In this document: in pieces, positions 7,592 to 17,360 of the stretch
How the letters are laid out: the number at the start of each line of letters is the position of its first letter
Numbering within the stretch: position 1 is the stretch's first letter
Source: Roseivirga seohaensis
GTDB taxonomy: Bacteria; Bacteroidota; Bacteroidia; Cytophagales; Cyclobacteriaceae
Length of the DNA: 64,000 nucleotides
Assembly (NCBI RefSeq): GCF_001592945.1
Contig: NZ_LRPB01000023.1
Location: forward strand, 310,001-374,000
Direction of reading: 5' to 3'
Notes under the pieces: model-generated
What the model was told of the DNA's origin: nothing
Database searches by the model: none
The model's input: only the letters and a program-made list of their open reading frames with translations
Position numbers and translations under genes: made by a program

Positions 7592-10201
7592 ATGGCGAAG
7601 GCAAAGGCAGAAGTGAAGGAAACCCCGTTGATGAAGCAGTACAATGCCATCAAAGCCAAACACCCTGGGGCGCTGTTGCTTTTTAGGGTAGGCGATTTCT
7701 ACGAAACCTTTGGCGAAGATGCTATTAAAGCCAGCAAGGTGCTTGATATTGTGCTCACCAAACGCGCCAATGGCTCTGCCAGCCATATTGAATTGGCCGG
7801 TTTTCCGCATCATTCCTTAGATAACTACCTGCCTAAATTAGTACGGGCTGGAAACAGAGTTGCCATTTGCGATCAGCTGGAAGACCCTAAATCTGTAAAA
7901 GGAATTGTAAAACGCGGGGTGACTGAATTGGTGACTCCTGGCCTTTCCTTTAACGACAACGTGCTCGATAAAAAGCGAAACAACTACTTGGCTTCGCTCT
8001 TCTTCGATAAAGACCAAGTGGGCATTTCCTTTCTCGACCTTTCTACGGGTGAGTTTTTAACTGCCCAAGGTTCTAAAGAATATATAGACAAGCTCGTGCA
8101 GAGTTTAAATCCTTCGGAATTCATTTTTTGTAAATCGAACCGAGAGGTTTTCTACGATCGCTTTAAAGAATCGCACAATACCTATCATTTAGATGACTGG
8201 GTATATGCCTATGATTATGCTTACGAAAAGCTGACCAATCATTTTGAAACCGCCAACCTCAAAGGTTATGGTATAGAAAGCCTTGGCTTGGGCATTATTG
8301 CGTCAGGTGCTATTCTTCATTATTTGGAAGAAACGGAGCATAAAGAAGTAAAGCACATTGCTTCTATCAGCCGAATTGAAGAAGATAAATACGTTTGGCT
8401 CGATAAATTCACCATTCGAAATCTAGAATTGGTTTACCCGCAACAAGAAGGCGGAGTACCCTTAATTAATATTCTAGACCATACCTATACTCCAATGGGT
8501 AGCCGTTTAATGAAACGCTGGATGGTACTTCCGCTAAAGGAAAAAAGCAGAATTGAAGAGCGCCTTTCTATTGTAGATGCCTTTGCAGAAAACACCGAAC
8601 TGCGCGATGAGATTTCTGCCCACCTTAAGCAAATTGGTGATTTGGAACGGTTGATTTCTAAAGTGGCCGTGGGCAGAATTAACCCACGCGAAATGAATCA
8701 GCTGCGCAAAGCTTTGGAGAATATTCGGCCAATTCAGGGCTATGCGGCCAATGCGCCACACAAGGCATTACAAGCTTTGGCAGATCAACTAAACCCTTGT
8801 GATAAACTGCTCGAGCGGATTCAAGAGCAGTTAAAAGAAGAGGCTCCTATGCTAGTGCACCAAGGTAATTTTGTGCAAGATGGCGTAGATGAAGAGCTAG
8901 ATGAGCTTCGGAAAATATCGCACTCTGGAAAAGATTATTTGCTGCAAATTCAGCAGCGAGAAACGGAACGCACAGGCATTACTTCGCTAAAAATTGCCTA
9001 CAATAAAGTGTTTGGTTATTACTTAGAAGTGACCAATTCACACAAAGACAAAGTACCTGCGGAGTGGATAAGAAAGCAAACCTTGGTGAACGCTGAGCGC
9101 TATATTACCGAAGAGCTAAAAACCTACGAGGACAAAATCTTAACTGCCGAAGATAAGATTCAAGCCATTGAGCAGCAGATTTTTCTCGATTTGGTTTCAT
9201 TTGCGGCTGAATACACTGCCCAAGTACAGCAAAATGCCAAGGTGGTGGGCATGTTAGATTGCCTCATTTCTTTTGCCACCGTAGCCGAGATTAACCATTA
9301 TTGCCGTCCGCAAATCAATGACAAAATGATCATTGATATTCAGGAAGGCCGCCATCCTGTGATTGAAAAGCAATTGCCTGTGGGCGAAAGCTATGTGCCC
9401 AATGATGTATTCTTAGACGATCATACACATCAAATTCTAATTATTACCGGACCCAACATGGCAGGTAAGTCTGCGCTCTTGCGTCAAACCGCTCTGATTG
9501 TGTTGATGGCGCAAATGGGTTGCTATGTGCCGGCCAAAGCCGCTATTTTAGGCATTACCGATAAAGTATTTACGAGAGTAGGCGCTAGTGATAACCTTTC
9601 TAAAGGCGAGTCTACCTTTATGGTAGAAATGACCGAAACGGCAAGTATACTTAACAATTTGAGCGACCGAAGCTTGGTGCTGATGGACGAAATTGGCCGA
9701 GGTACAAGTACTTACGATGGAATTTCCATTGCTTGGTCCATTGTGGAATACTTGCACAACCACGACAAATTCAAACCCAAAACACTTTTTGCTACGCATT
9801 ACCACGAGCTGAATCAGTTGCAAGAAGACTTCCCTGCGATTAAGAATTTCAATGTTTCGGTGAAGGAAGTGGGCAACAAGGTAATTTTTATGCGCAAGCT
9901 TAAAGAAGGCGGTAGCGAACACAGTTTTGGTATTCACGTGGCGCAAATGGCGGGTATGCCAAACCCCGTTGTCATTCGTGCAGCGGAAATTATGCACCAT
10001 TTGGAAAAGGATAAAATCCGCAACCAAACAGACGACAAGATCAAGGATATGCCGAAAAACAACTTTCAGCTGAACCTCTTCGAGGCCGATCCGACTTTTA
10101 ATGAAATCAAGGAAATTCTTGAGACGCTAGACATCAACACCATTTCGCCAGTAGAAGCATTGCTAAAGCTAAATGAGATTAAAGGAAAGTTGAAGAAGTA
10201 G
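7592..10201 (+). CDS. mutS: DNA mismatch repair protein MutS
   Basis: An 869-residue protein of full MutS1 length. The mismatch-reading motif GDFYETFG near the N-terminus carries F36 and E38. The ABC-type ATPase has Walker A GPNMAGKS at 620-627 and Walker B LVLMDEIGRGTSTYDG with D699/E700. MutS recognises mispairs and small loops and recruits MutL. Connector, lever and clamp regions are all present, and the C-terminus contains the expected FEADP...LNEIKGKLKK tail. It is transcribed alone from a good promoter and ends before a bidirectional terminator. Confidence 0.98.
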   Translation: MAKAKAEVKETPLMKQYNAIKAKHPGALLLFRVGDFYETFGEDAIKASKVLDIVLTKRANGSASHIELAGFPHHSLDNYLPKLVRAGNRVAICDQLEDPKSVKGIVKRGVTELVTPGLSFNDNVLDKKRNNYLASLFFDKDQVGISFLDLSTGEFLTAQGSKEYIDKLVQSLNPSEFIFCKSNREVFYDRFKESHNTYHLDDWVYAYDYAYEKLTNHFETANLKGYGIESLGLGIIASGAILHYLEETEHKEVKHIASISRIEEDKYVWLDKFTIRNLELVYPQQEGGVPLINILDHTYTPMGSRLMKRWMVLPLKEKSRIEERLSIVDAFAENTELRDEISAHLKQIGDLERLISKVAVGRINPREMNQLRKALENIRPIQGYAANAPHKALQALADQLNPCDKLLERIQEQLKEEAPMLVHQGNFVQDGVDEELDELRKISHSGKDYLLQIQQRETERTGITSLKIAYNKVFGYYLEVTNSHKDKVPAEWIRKQTLVNAERYITEELKTYEDKILTAEDKIQAIEQQIFLDLVSFAAEYTAQVQQNAKVVGMLDCLISFATVAEINHYCRPQINDKMIIDIQEGRHPVIEKQLPVGESYVPNDVFLDDHTHQILIITGPNMAGKSALLRQTALIVLMAQMGCYVPAKAAILGITDKVFTRVGASDNLSKGESTFMVEMTETASILNNLSDRSLVLMDEIGRGTSTYDGISIAWSIVEYLHNHDKFKPKTLFATHYHELNQLQEDFPAIKNFNVSVKEVGNKVIFMRKLKEGGSEHSFGIHVAQMAGMPNPVVIRAAEIMHHLEKDKIRNQTDDKIKDMPKNNFQLNLFEADPTFNEIKEILETLDINTISPVEALLKLNEIKGKLKK

Positions 10202-10212
10202 AAATCAATACT

Positions 10213-10357
10213 CCGTCATTCTGAGGGAGAGTATTTCGCGTTAGAGAAATACTCAACCGAAAACTCCGAAGCCTCGGAGTGTCTGAGCTTTGCACTACCA
10301 CTCCGAACAGACAGACGCTCGCGGTTTCGTTTTTCAAACTCAACCTCAGCGTGACGG
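10213..10357. repeat. Palindromic dispersed repeat, about 145 bp
   Basis: CCGTCATTCTGAGG at 10213-10226 is answered by CCTCAGCGTGACGG at 10344-10357, an imperfect 14-bp terminal inverted repeat. Inside are GTATTTCGCGTTAGAGAAATAC (arms GTATTTC/GAAATAC) and CTCCGAAGCCTCGGAG, two further hairpins. The CGTCATTCTGAG end is typical of palindromic elements scattered between Bacteroidota genes. It lies just after mutS. Confidence 0.65.
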
Positions 10358-10367
10358 TTAATAAACC

Positions 10368-10393
10368 AAAAAAGCCCTCTTTCAAGGGCTTTT
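10368..10393. terminator. Bidirectional terminator between mutS and the M28 peptidase gene
   Basis: A hairpin AAAAGCCCT-CTTTC-AAGGGCTTTT with A-rich left flank and T-rich right flank separates two convergent genes, so it can end transcription from both sides. Confidence 0.8.
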
Positions 10394-10416
10394 CTAATCA
10401 TTAAGTTTGGTAAAGG

Positions 10417-11904
10417 CTAGTCCTTTCCATAAAGTGCTTTTCCTGTTTCGTAGTATTTATCACTTTCAATCCAGAACGGGGTTTCATCTGCATTTCCGAT
10501 AAGGCGCGAAGCCAATACGTAACTGCTGAAGAACTTAAATAGATAGTCGTAATCTACGGTTTCAGGGTTGTCTCCTGGCTTGTGATAGTATTTGGTTACA
10601 TCTCCATCAAAAGCACGGAAGCCCAAGCTATACGTAGGTGCTGGAATTCCTTTTCGGGCAAAGCTCACATTATCCGATCGATCGAATAGGCCTTGCTCAC
10701 CCGCAGGATCATCAATAGCGGTTAAGCCATAAGCCGTGTTGGCATCTTTTATCAATTGCGGTACTACGGTAAATCTTTCTAAGCCAATTACAGTAGAAAC
10801 AGTAGTGTCGTTATAGCCAGCGTTATCGCTATTCCAGCAGAAAACAATTTCGTTAAGCGGAATAATTGGGTTATCGGCCATCCAGCGACTTCCGATCAGA
10901 CCTTTCTCTTCGCCTGTGTACAACACAAAAAGCGCAGATCTTCTCATTGGGTATTTCCCGATGTTCTCTGCCGCAGAAAGCACCGTTACTGTTCCAATCG
11001 CGTTATCGCGAGTTCCGTTGTAAATTGAGTCTCCTGTTTCGTCTGGCCTTCCAATGCCTACGTGATCGTAGTGTGCAGAGAACATGATGAACTCATCTTT
11101 CAATTCAGGATCAGTGCCCTCAATCATGGCCAACACATTTTTGTCTTTGGTCAGCTCATTCACCATTCCCTTGATTTCAATATTCGCTCTTTTGATGCTG
11201 CGCGTCATCATAAACTTTTGGGTAGAATTGTCAGCATCCTTCAACCAAAGCTGAGGAATAATTCTTCCTTCATCACCATCAGGGTCGATACTCAAGCTAG
11301 TGCTTCTGAAACGGGCTCCTACTTGTTCGAACGAAGTAGGAAGGTTATAGAATTCTACGATTCCAGCGGCTCCATTTTCTAAAGCCAATTGGTATTTCTG
11401 ACGGCTGAACTGAAGAATTTGACGTGTGTCGGTTGCTTCTCCATCACCAATTTTAGCGAATACTATTTTGCCCTCTACATCCTTTCCTTCATAATCGGCT
11501 GCCAATGCATAATTGAGAAAAACGATTTCGCCTTCCACTTTTTCGCTTTGGCCTTCTAATACTAAAAGGTTGGTTCCTAGTTCAAAATTCTTTCCCGAGA
11601 AATCTAAAGTAGCAGACTCCGCTGGGCTTTTCTTTCTAATTGGTACAGCCTGAAAATAACCATCGGCACCGGGCACAGGTTTAGCGCCATAAGCTTTCAA
11701 CTGATCAGCAATGTAGTCTGCTGCTTTTAAAATTTCTGGTGAGCCGGTATCGCGGCCTTTCATTTCATCAGAAGCCAAGTAGTAAATGTGCTCCTTAATG
11801 GTTTCTTTGTTTACCGTGTTATCTGTTTTTTCTTTGTCAGTAAGAGGACTGCAGGCGCTACCAATAAACAGCAACAAGCCTGAAAAAAGGAGTGTCTTTT
11901 TCAT
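10417..11904 (-). CDS. M28 family zinc aminopeptidase, lipoprotein
   Basis: A 495-residue exported peptidase. The signal peptide ends in a lipobox (GSAC, C18). A PA (protease-associated) domain occupies about residues 110-210. The M28 catalytic domain shows the metal ligands FSAHYDHVGIG, GTRDNAIGT and the catalytic/metal pair in YTGEEKGLIGS. M28 enzymes of this kind are co-catalytic zinc aminopeptidases that trim peptides outside the cell or in the periplasm. Its start lies one base after the stop of the M14 peptidase gene, so the two form an operon for peptide use. All key ligands are visible. Confidence 0.92.
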   Translation of the reverse strand: MKKTLLFSGLLLFIGSACSPLTDKEKTDNTVNKETIKEHIYYLASDEMKGRDTGSPEILKAADYIADQLKAYGAKPVPGADGYFQAVPIRKKSPAESATLDFSGKNFELGTNLLVLEGQSEKVEGEIVFLNYALAADYEGKDVEGKIVFAKIGDGEATDTRQILQFSRQKYQLALENGAAGIVEFYNLPTSFEQVGARFRSTSLSIDPDGDEGRIIPQLWLKDADNSTQKFMMTRSIKRANIEIKGMVNELTKDKNVLAMIEGTDPELKDEFIMFSAHYDHVGIGRPDETGDSIYNGTRDNAIGTVTVLSAAENIGKYPMRRSALFVLYTGEEKGLIGSRWMADNPIIPLNEIVFCWNSDNAGYNDTTVSTVIGLERFTVVPQLIKDANTAYGLTAIDDPAGEQGLFDRSDNVSFARKGIPAPTYSLGFRAFDGDVTKYYHKPGDNPETVDYDYLFKFFSSYVLASRLIGNADETPFWIESDKYYETGKALYGKD

Positions 11905-11905
11905 A

Positions 11906-13540
11906 TTACTTCAATTCAAAATATTTAAAAACAGGGTATTCAACAGCTTTTTGATCAATGCCATTCTTTTGGAAATACTCATCGAAGAAATTCCAAGTTA
12001 CTAACCCATCATCTGATTCTGGTTCTAACATATAGAAAATAAGATTGGCCAAAGGCTGAGCTAAATCTACCCAATAATCGCCTTTACCAAATTTCTTAGT
12101 GGCGCTTTCAAAGGCTCCTTCAATGGTGGCCATGTTGTGCTTTTCGAAAGGCCTTTGTGCTAGCGCTAATTTTGTCGCTTTATATGCCTGCCCTGTTGCT
12201 CTCACATTCTTTTCAAGCTTAGTCACCTTCACCCCGTTTTTCATTAAGTGCTCGGCAATGTTGGCAAACTCGGCTGGAATAATGTAGCCTTTTGGTAAAA
12301 TAGCAGTAACTGTTTGAGTAAACGCACTGTAATTCACTACGTCAGGCAACTCAACAATTTCTGGCTTTCTTAAATAGCGTTTTCCAGGTCTGTTGCCTTC
12401 AGTTTCTTCATATTCCAAATAATTGTATGCTCGGTAAGCAGGAATTTTTTCTTCTAACGGTGTCATTTCAAACCTTACTCCTTTGCTTACTTTTCCACCT
12501 TGTTCTTTCACTAATTGAATGGCTGCGGCTTCTGCTTGCGCATTTACCTTCAACATTTCCTTTCCATTCTTATTGGTGAACTCCAAAATCTCTCTAATAA
12601 ATGCATAGGTAGAATTGATACGCTGATACAAACGCTCATGAGCGAAAGCTTCACTCAAAATTGCCATTCTATTTCTTAAACCAAACTGGTTTACCAAATA
12701 GCGTGGGTGATGATTATAGGTGCTAATAGACTTAATCGGCCAGCCTTCTCTCTGTGGGTAGAAGTAGCCATAAGGGCCTAAATGTATTTCATCTTTTTTC
12801 TTTACCTGTGAGGTAACCTCAGGAAGAATTCTATCCCACGTAAAGTCATATGGTGCTTTTTCGCCAGCGGTGTGGTAGCTAGGTGCCCAAGTAAGTGAAT
12901 AACCATGCCAAACACCGTTGGTTGTGTGTAAGTCTACGAAAAGCGCAGGGTCCCAAGGCACAATGATATTTTGAATAAGTCCGTTAGTTTCTAAGGCTTC
13001 TTGTTTGATGCCATCACGGTTCAAATCCCAGCCTTGGCTATTTTCTCTAATTCCCACTTCTTTTGGGCTGTCTTCTTGCGAAGGTCTACGGCCAGCTTCC
13101 ATTTTATCGTTAGAATCGGTATTGTAGATAGGTGCAAAAAGGATGATTTGATTGTCCAAAAGATATCCCTTGTCTCCGTGAAGGATTTCGCGAAGCATTA
13201 CCTGCACCGCTTCTTTTCCTTCTACTTCTCCCGAGTGAATATTTCCTTGGATATAAATGATGGGCTTGCCACTTGCTTTTGCTTCAGCTGGCGTGCTCAC
13301 TTTTGGGTTTGCCAACACCAATACAGGAATGTCTTTTCCTTCTAAACTCTTACCCATAGAAATACGGGTTACCTTATTGCTTCCTTTACTCACGGCATCT
13401 ATAAATGCCATTACATCGGCATAGCTAGAGGTTTTCTCGTAGTTTGAAAGTTCTGGTGTGGTTAATAATGCTTTTGGTAGGTCTTGCGCAGTTACTGAAA
13501 AGGCAAAACAGCTTAAGATCAAAAGATAAAAAAGTCTCAT
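11906..13540 (-). CDS. M14 family zinc carboxypeptidase, secreted
   Basis: A 544-residue exported enzyme. The ATG at 13540 gives a standard signal peptide (MRLFYLLILSCFAFSVTAQ), so the 20-residue longer frame is rejected. Zinc ligands H102 and E105 are in GNIHSGEVEGKE and the third, H205, in VDLHTTNG. A catalytic glutamate is likely in AILSEAFAHE further on. M14 peptidases remove C-terminal residues or act on cell-wall peptides; the close family members here are annotated only as carboxypeptidases. It is first in a two-gene operon with the M28 peptidase. Confidence 0.9.
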   Translation of the reverse strand: MRLFYLLILSCFAFSVTAQDLPKALLTTPELSNYEKTSSYADVMAFIDAVSKGSNKVTRISMGKSLEGKDIPVLVLANPKVSTPAEAKASGKPIIYIQGNIHSGEVEGKEAVQVMLREILHGDKGYLLDNQIILFAPIYNTDSNDKMEAGRRPSQEDSPKEVGIRENSQGWDLNRDGIKQEALETNGLIQNIIVPWDPALFVDLHTTNGVWHGYSLTWAPSYHTAGEKAPYDFTWDRILPEVTSQVKKKDEIHLGPYGYFYPQREGWPIKSISTYNHHPRYLVNQFGLRNRMAILSEAFAHERLYQRINSTYAFIREILEFTNKNGKEMLKVNAQAEAAAIQLVKEQGGKVSKGVRFEMTPLEEKIPAYRAYNYLEYEETEGNRPGKRYLRKPEIVELPDVVNYSAFTQTVTAILPKGYIIPAEFANIAEHLMKNGVKVTKLEKNVRATGQAYKATKLALAQRPFEKHNMATIEGAFESATKKFGKGDYWVDLAQPLANLIFYMLEPESDDGLVTWNFFDEYFQKNGIDQKAVEYPVFKYFELK

Positions 13541-13683
13541 AATTATCAATTTAGGATCGGTGAAATTACCAAAAACAAGCAGATGTTTTGCTATGTTCAA
13601 ATTGCTTTTATTTCGCTTTTATATAGGCGGTACTGCCTTTAATCGTATCCTTTTATAATTTCAATTGACCAATTCTAGCCTAT

Positions 13684-14577
13684 ATGAACAGACGTAATTT
13701 TGTAAAACAGACAAGTTTAATTACCGGCATTGGTGCCACAACGGGCTTCTCGTTTTTAAGCGCTTTGTTTGATCAAGGTGGTTATAAAATGAATCCATTA
13801 AGAAATAACGTTGGCTTTTTTACTGAAAAAGGCGGAACGATTGGCTGGATGGCCTCCAATAATGGAATTGTAGTAGTAGACACGCAGTATCAAGATTCTG
13901 CTGCTCATTTGATTGAAGAATTAAAGAAAAAAACGAATCGACAAATCGACCTTTTGATCAATACGCATCATCATGGCGATCACACTTCGGGCAATATTGC
14001 TTTCAAAGGCTTGGTTAAAGAGTTTGTTGCTCATGAAAACTCAAAATCTAATTTAGCACGAACCTCCAGAAATCCGGAAAACACGCTTTTGCCCAATACT
14101 ACTTATAAGTCTGGAAAATGGAGTAAAAAAGTGGGTGACGAGACCATGGCGCTACATTATTTTGGGGCGGGCCATACCGATGGAGATTCGGTGGTTCACT
14201 TCGAAAACGCGAATATTGTTCATATGGGTGATCTGCTTTTTAACAGAAGACCACCCTTTATTGATAAATCTGCTGGGGCAAATATGGCCAATTGGCAGGT
14301 GGTTCTTGAAAAAACTTATAATACCTTTGACAACGATACGATTTTCGTTTACGGACACGCTGGAGATGGTTATAATGTTCAAGGAAAGCGCGAAGATTTG
14401 AAGGCTTTTAGTAACTATTTGGCCAAATCATTAGAGTACGTTAAAAAAGGAATTGACGCAGGAAAGACAAAAGAAGCTTTGTCGGATGTGAATGAAATAC
14501 CAGGTGCTCCTGAATGGAAAGGAAACCAATCTAGAACAATTGATGCAGCCTATATAGAGCTGTTTGAAGGAAAATAA
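13684..14577 (+). CDS. MBL-fold metallo-hydrolase with twin-arginine-like leader
   Basis: A 297-residue protein. The N-terminus MNRRNFVKQTSLITGIG resembles a TAT export signal (RRNF). The metallo-beta-lactamase motif HxHxDH is complete at H95, H97, D99, H100 (NTHHHGDHTSGN), with further ligands in FGAGHTDGDSV and VYGHAGDG. It resembles the beta-lactamase-like or quinoprotein-relay/SoxH hydrolases, and its substrate is not predictable. The stop overlaps the next start by one base (TAATG), so the two genes are co-translated and probably work in the same periplasmic process. Confidence 0.88.
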   Translation: MNRRNFVKQTSLITGIGATTGFSFLSALFDQGGYKMNPLRNNVGFFTEKGGTIGWMASNNGIVVVDTQYQDSAAHLIEELKKKTNRQIDLLINTHHHGDHTSGNIAFKGLVKEFVAHENSKSNLARTSRNPENTLLPNTTYKSGKWSKKVGDETMALHYFGAGHTDGDSVVHFENANIVHMGDLLFNRRPPFIDKSAGANMANWQVVLEKTYNTFDNDTIFVYGHAGDGYNVQGKREDLKAFSNYLAKSLEYVKKGIDAGKTKEALSDVNEIPGAPEWKGNQSRTIDAAYIELFEGK

Positions 14578-15323
14578 TGATTTTAAAAAAACTTACCCTA
14601 TCTGTTATATTAACACTTTTTGCCCTTCCTACTGAGCAAAATGGCGTTGGCCTAAGCTTACTGGAAAAAATGTATGCACGCTACCAAGGCAAATGGTACA
14701 AAAATCTCACTTTCGATCAACAAACCATTAGGTACGATGAAGATGGAAATGTAGTGAGTGAAAATATTTGGTACGAAGCCATCCAAATGCCCGACAAGCT
14801 GGCCATTAAGTTTGATGAGATGGACAAAGGCAATGGAATGATTTTCAGAAATGACTCTATCTATCAACTGAAAGAAGGAGTGGTTTCAGCTTCAAGAATA
14901 ATGTACCACCCTTTGCTGATTTTAGGCTTTTCTGTTTACGACCAACCAGCGGTAAAAACAGCCAGGGCCCTTACAATTTTGGGGTTCGACTTAGAAAAAG
15001 CCTACCAACGAGACTACAACGGTAAAAAAGTATATGTGGTAGGGGCGCTAGAAGGAGATGAAAGTTCGAACCAATTTTGGATAGATAAAGAAACGCTTCT
15101 ATTTGTTAGAATGACGCAGAACTTTGGAAACGGACGAAATCAGGATGTTCATTTTGATAAATATGAGAAAGTTGGTGGGGGCTGGGTAGCTACTGAAATA
15201 AAGTTTTATACCGACAACAAGTTGAGGTTATTGGAAACCTATTCCAATATCAAATCTCCTAAATCGCTTTCTCCTGAAATATTTGAGCCTAATAGTTTTG
15301 AAGGCGCCAAGTGGATGCCATAA
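14577..15323 (+). CDS. Exported protein, possible LolA-like fold
   Basis: A 248-residue protein with a short signal peptide (MILKKLTLSVILTLFALP) and no lipobox. The body alternates beta strands (TFDQQTIRYDEDGNV, KLAIKFDEMDKGNGMIFRN, VHFDKYEKVGGGWVATEIKFY), a pattern seen in outer-membrane lipoprotein-sorting (LolA-like) and DUF4292-type folds. I do not recognise a specific family. It is translationally coupled to the metallo-hydrolase gene. Confidence 0.65.
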   Translation: MILKKLTLSVILTLFALPTEQNGVGLSLLEKMYARYQGKWYKNLTFDQQTIRYDEDGNVVSENIWYEAIQMPDKLAIKFDEMDKGNGMIFRNDSIYQLKEGVVSASRIMYHPLLILGFSVYDQPAVKTARALTILGFDLEKAYQRDYNGKKVYVVGALEGDESSNQFWIDKETLLFVRMTQNFGNGRNQDVHFDKYEKVGGGWVATEIKFYTDNKLRLLETYSNIKSPKSLSPEIFEPNSFEGAKWMP

Positions 15324-15348
15324 CTGCTTGTATAACATCAAAGCATAA

Positions 15349-15384
15349 AAAAATGCCTCTCAATTAGTTTCGAGAGGCATTTTT
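15349..15384. terminator. Bidirectional terminator before lysC
   Basis: Perfect 13-bp stem AAAAATGCCTCTC / GAGAGGCATTTTT with a 10-nt loop, placed between convergent genes. Confidence 0.88.
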
Positions 15385-15402
15385 AGTATTTGCCTATAAG
15401 GT

Positions 15403-16722
15403 TTATAAATCGAATAGGTGAGTATTTAGCTTTTTAAGCGCTTCTACCTTAGAGCCCTCATCTGTCAATAAAGAAATATTATGTCGGCTACCACCGTATG
15501 AAATCATTCGAATTGGAATGCTGGTCAAAGCTTCAAAAATATTATTGACTACCCCTTTTCTTTCGGCCACAAAATTACCTACTACGCAAATTATGGTTTG
15601 ATTTTTATCCACCTCCACGGTACCAAATTTCTCTAGCTCCGTAAGAATTTTATTCAAATAAGTATTGTCATCTATGGTTACCGAAACAGCCACTTCTGAA
15701 GTGGTAATCATATCAATTGGTGTTTTGTACTTCTCGAAAATCTCGAACACCTTTCTTAAGAAACCATAAGCCAAGAGCATTCGGCTCGACTTAATCTTGA
15801 TGGCGGTAATTCCATCTTTTGCGGCCAAAGCCTTCACATCATCAGAAGTGGTTGCAGTGCTAATCACGGTTCCTTTTGCCTCTGGCTGCATGGTATTCAA
15901 CAAACGCACTGTAATTCCCATTTTCTGCGCTGGCCAAATAGAAGCAGGGTGTAAAATCTTCGCTCCGAAATAGGCAAGCTCGGCAGCTTCGTCAAAAGAA
16001 AGCTCGGCAATCGGAAAAGTTTTATCTACCACCCTAGGGTCATTATTATGCATTCCGTCAATGTCCGTCCAAATTTGAATTTCGGTGGCATTAATGGCTG
16101 CGCCTACCAAAGAGGCCGTGTAGTCGCTTCCTCCACGCTGCAAATTGTCAATTTCACCTTTATGATTTTTGCAGATATAGCCTTGGGTAATAAAAATTGT
16201 AGCGTCATTTTCCTTTACTAAAATGGCTTTTAGCTTTTCAGAAATAAGATCCAAATCTGGCTCTTCCTCTTCGTTGGTACGCATAAACTCAAGGGCCGGA
16301 AGCAGCTTTGCGCTTACCCCAATCTCTTCTAAATAAAGCGTGAAAAGTTTGGTAGACATCAGTTCGCCTTGTGCCAAAATATCTCTGTTCAGTGCCTCAT
16401 TGAATGATATTTTGAGCGTAATGAGCAAAAACTCAAAGTGCTCATCAATCATTTTTTGTGCTTCTTGGGCCTTTTCTGAAGTAGAAAACAAAGCTTCTAT
16501 AAAAGTAGCATAATGCTCCCTAAGAGCTTGAATCTTAGATTTTGCTTCTTCCTTATCACTTTTGGCCAATGACTCACCAATGGATACAAGGGCATTGGTA
16601 GTGCCTGAAAGGGCCGATAAAACAACAATTTTAGAGTGCTCGTCTTTGGTAATAAGCTGAGCCACTTGGTGCATTCGCTCCGGTTTTCCAACCGAAGTTC
16701 CTCCGAATTTTAAGACCTGCAT
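15403..16722 (-). CDS. lysC: Aspartate kinase, monofunctional
   Basis: A 439-residue enzyme of typical length. The kinase domain begins with KFGGTSVG (residues 5-12) and includes the substrate segment LQRGGSDYTASLVGAA and IWTDIDGMHNNDPR. Two ACT regulatory domains fill the C-terminus (from about 300), with the second containing IICVVGNFVAERKGVVNNIFEAL. It phosphorylates aspartate in the lysine, threonine, methionine and diaminopimelate pathway; the ACT domains imply feedback inhibition by an end product. No homoserine dehydrogenase domain is fused. Confidence 0.95.
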   Translation of the reverse strand: MQVLKFGGTSVGKPERMHQVAQLITKDEHSKIVVLSALSGTTNALVSIGESLAKSDKEEAKSKIQALREHYATFIEALFSTSEKAQEAQKMIDEHFEFLLITLKISFNEALNRDILAQGELMSTKLFTLYLEEIGVSAKLLPALEFMRTNEEEEPDLDLISEKLKAILVKENDATIFITQGYICKNHKGEIDNLQRGGSDYTASLVGAAINATEIQIWTDIDGMHNNDPRVVDKTFPIAELSFDEAAELAYFGAKILHPASIWPAQKMGITVRLLNTMQPEAKGTVISTATTSDDVKALAAKDGITAIKIKSSRMLLAYGFLRKVFEIFEKYKTPIDMITTSEVAVSVTIDDNTYLNKILTELEKFGTVEVDKNQTIICVVGNFVAERKGVVNNIFEALTSIPIRMISYGGSRHNISLLTDEGSKVEALKKLNTHLFDL

Positions 16723-16759
16723 AAATTGATCTGGAAAAGTAAATAGTGAAAATTATTAA

Positions 16760-17236
16760 TTAGAAGCCGAGCATTTTCACCGCAGTAATTGCGGCTTCAT
16801 CTCCTTTATTACCATGTTTTCCTCCGGCCCTATCTAAAGCTTGTTGTTGGGTGTTTGGGGTAAGTACACCAAAAATTACAGGCTTATTGTACTTTAACGA
16901 CACATTGGTAATGCCATGCGCCACGGCATCACAAATAAAATCGAAATGACGCGTTTCGCCCTGAATAACACAGCCCAAGCAAATGACAGCATCAATTTCT
17001 TCTTTTTGAGCCATCCATTGTGCGCCCATTGAAAGTTCGAAGCTACCTGGTACCATTTTCTTGATAATGTTTTCCTTGGTTGCTCCATTGGCAATTAGGG
17101 TTTCATATGCGCCTTGGTAAAGCGATTCTGTTACTTCTTCATTCCATTCTGAAACCACAATAGCAAACTTCTTCTTACCCATATCGGTAAGGTTTTTATC
17201 GCTGTAATCGCTAAGGTTTTTAAGGTTAGATGCCAT
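16760..17236 (-). CDS. ribH: 6,7-dimethyl-8-ribityllumazine synthase
   Basis: A 158-residue enzyme with the family signatures VSEWNEEVTESL, VPGSFELSMGAQ, LGCVIQGETRHFDFI (catalytic H97) and PVIFGVLTPNTQQQALDRAGG. It condenses the ribityl pyrimidine with 3,4-dihydroxybutanone phosphate in the last step but one of riboflavin synthesis. The length is normal. No riboflavin riboswitch is seen upstream; other rib genes are outside the window. Confidence 0.97.
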   Translation of the reverse strand: MASNLKNLSDYSDKNLTDMGKKKFAIVVSEWNEEVTESLYQGAYETLIANGATKENIIKKMVPGSFELSMGAQWMAQKEEIDAVICLGCVIQGETRHFDFICDAVAHGITNVSLKYNKPVIFGVLTPNTQQQALDRAGGKHGNKGDEAAITAVKMLGF

Positions 17237-17301
17237 AATTTTTATTGTGTATTGCTGTAGGTTTATTGATAATACAAAAAGTGAGTTTAGCCCTATGCTA
17301 A

Positions 17302-17333
17302 ATAAAAAAGGTAAGACCTCACGACCTTACCTT
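17302..17333 (-). terminator. Terminator of the TPR gene
   Basis: Read on the - strand: AAGGTAAG, a 10-nt loop, CTTACCTT and a run of T (17303-17309 as A on +). It follows the TPR gene stop at 17361. Confidence 0.75.
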
Positions 17334-17360
17334 CATTGTTAATTTTTTTCGAATCAAGAA

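Noticed and set aside
9548-10027. A 159-codon minus-strand frame inside mutS.
   Set aside because: It is the antisense shadow of a highly conserved gene; composition follows mutS codons.
10216-10401. A minus-strand open frame over the repeat and terminator after mutS.
   Set aside because: It is made by the palindromic repeat and terminator; no homology-like pattern.
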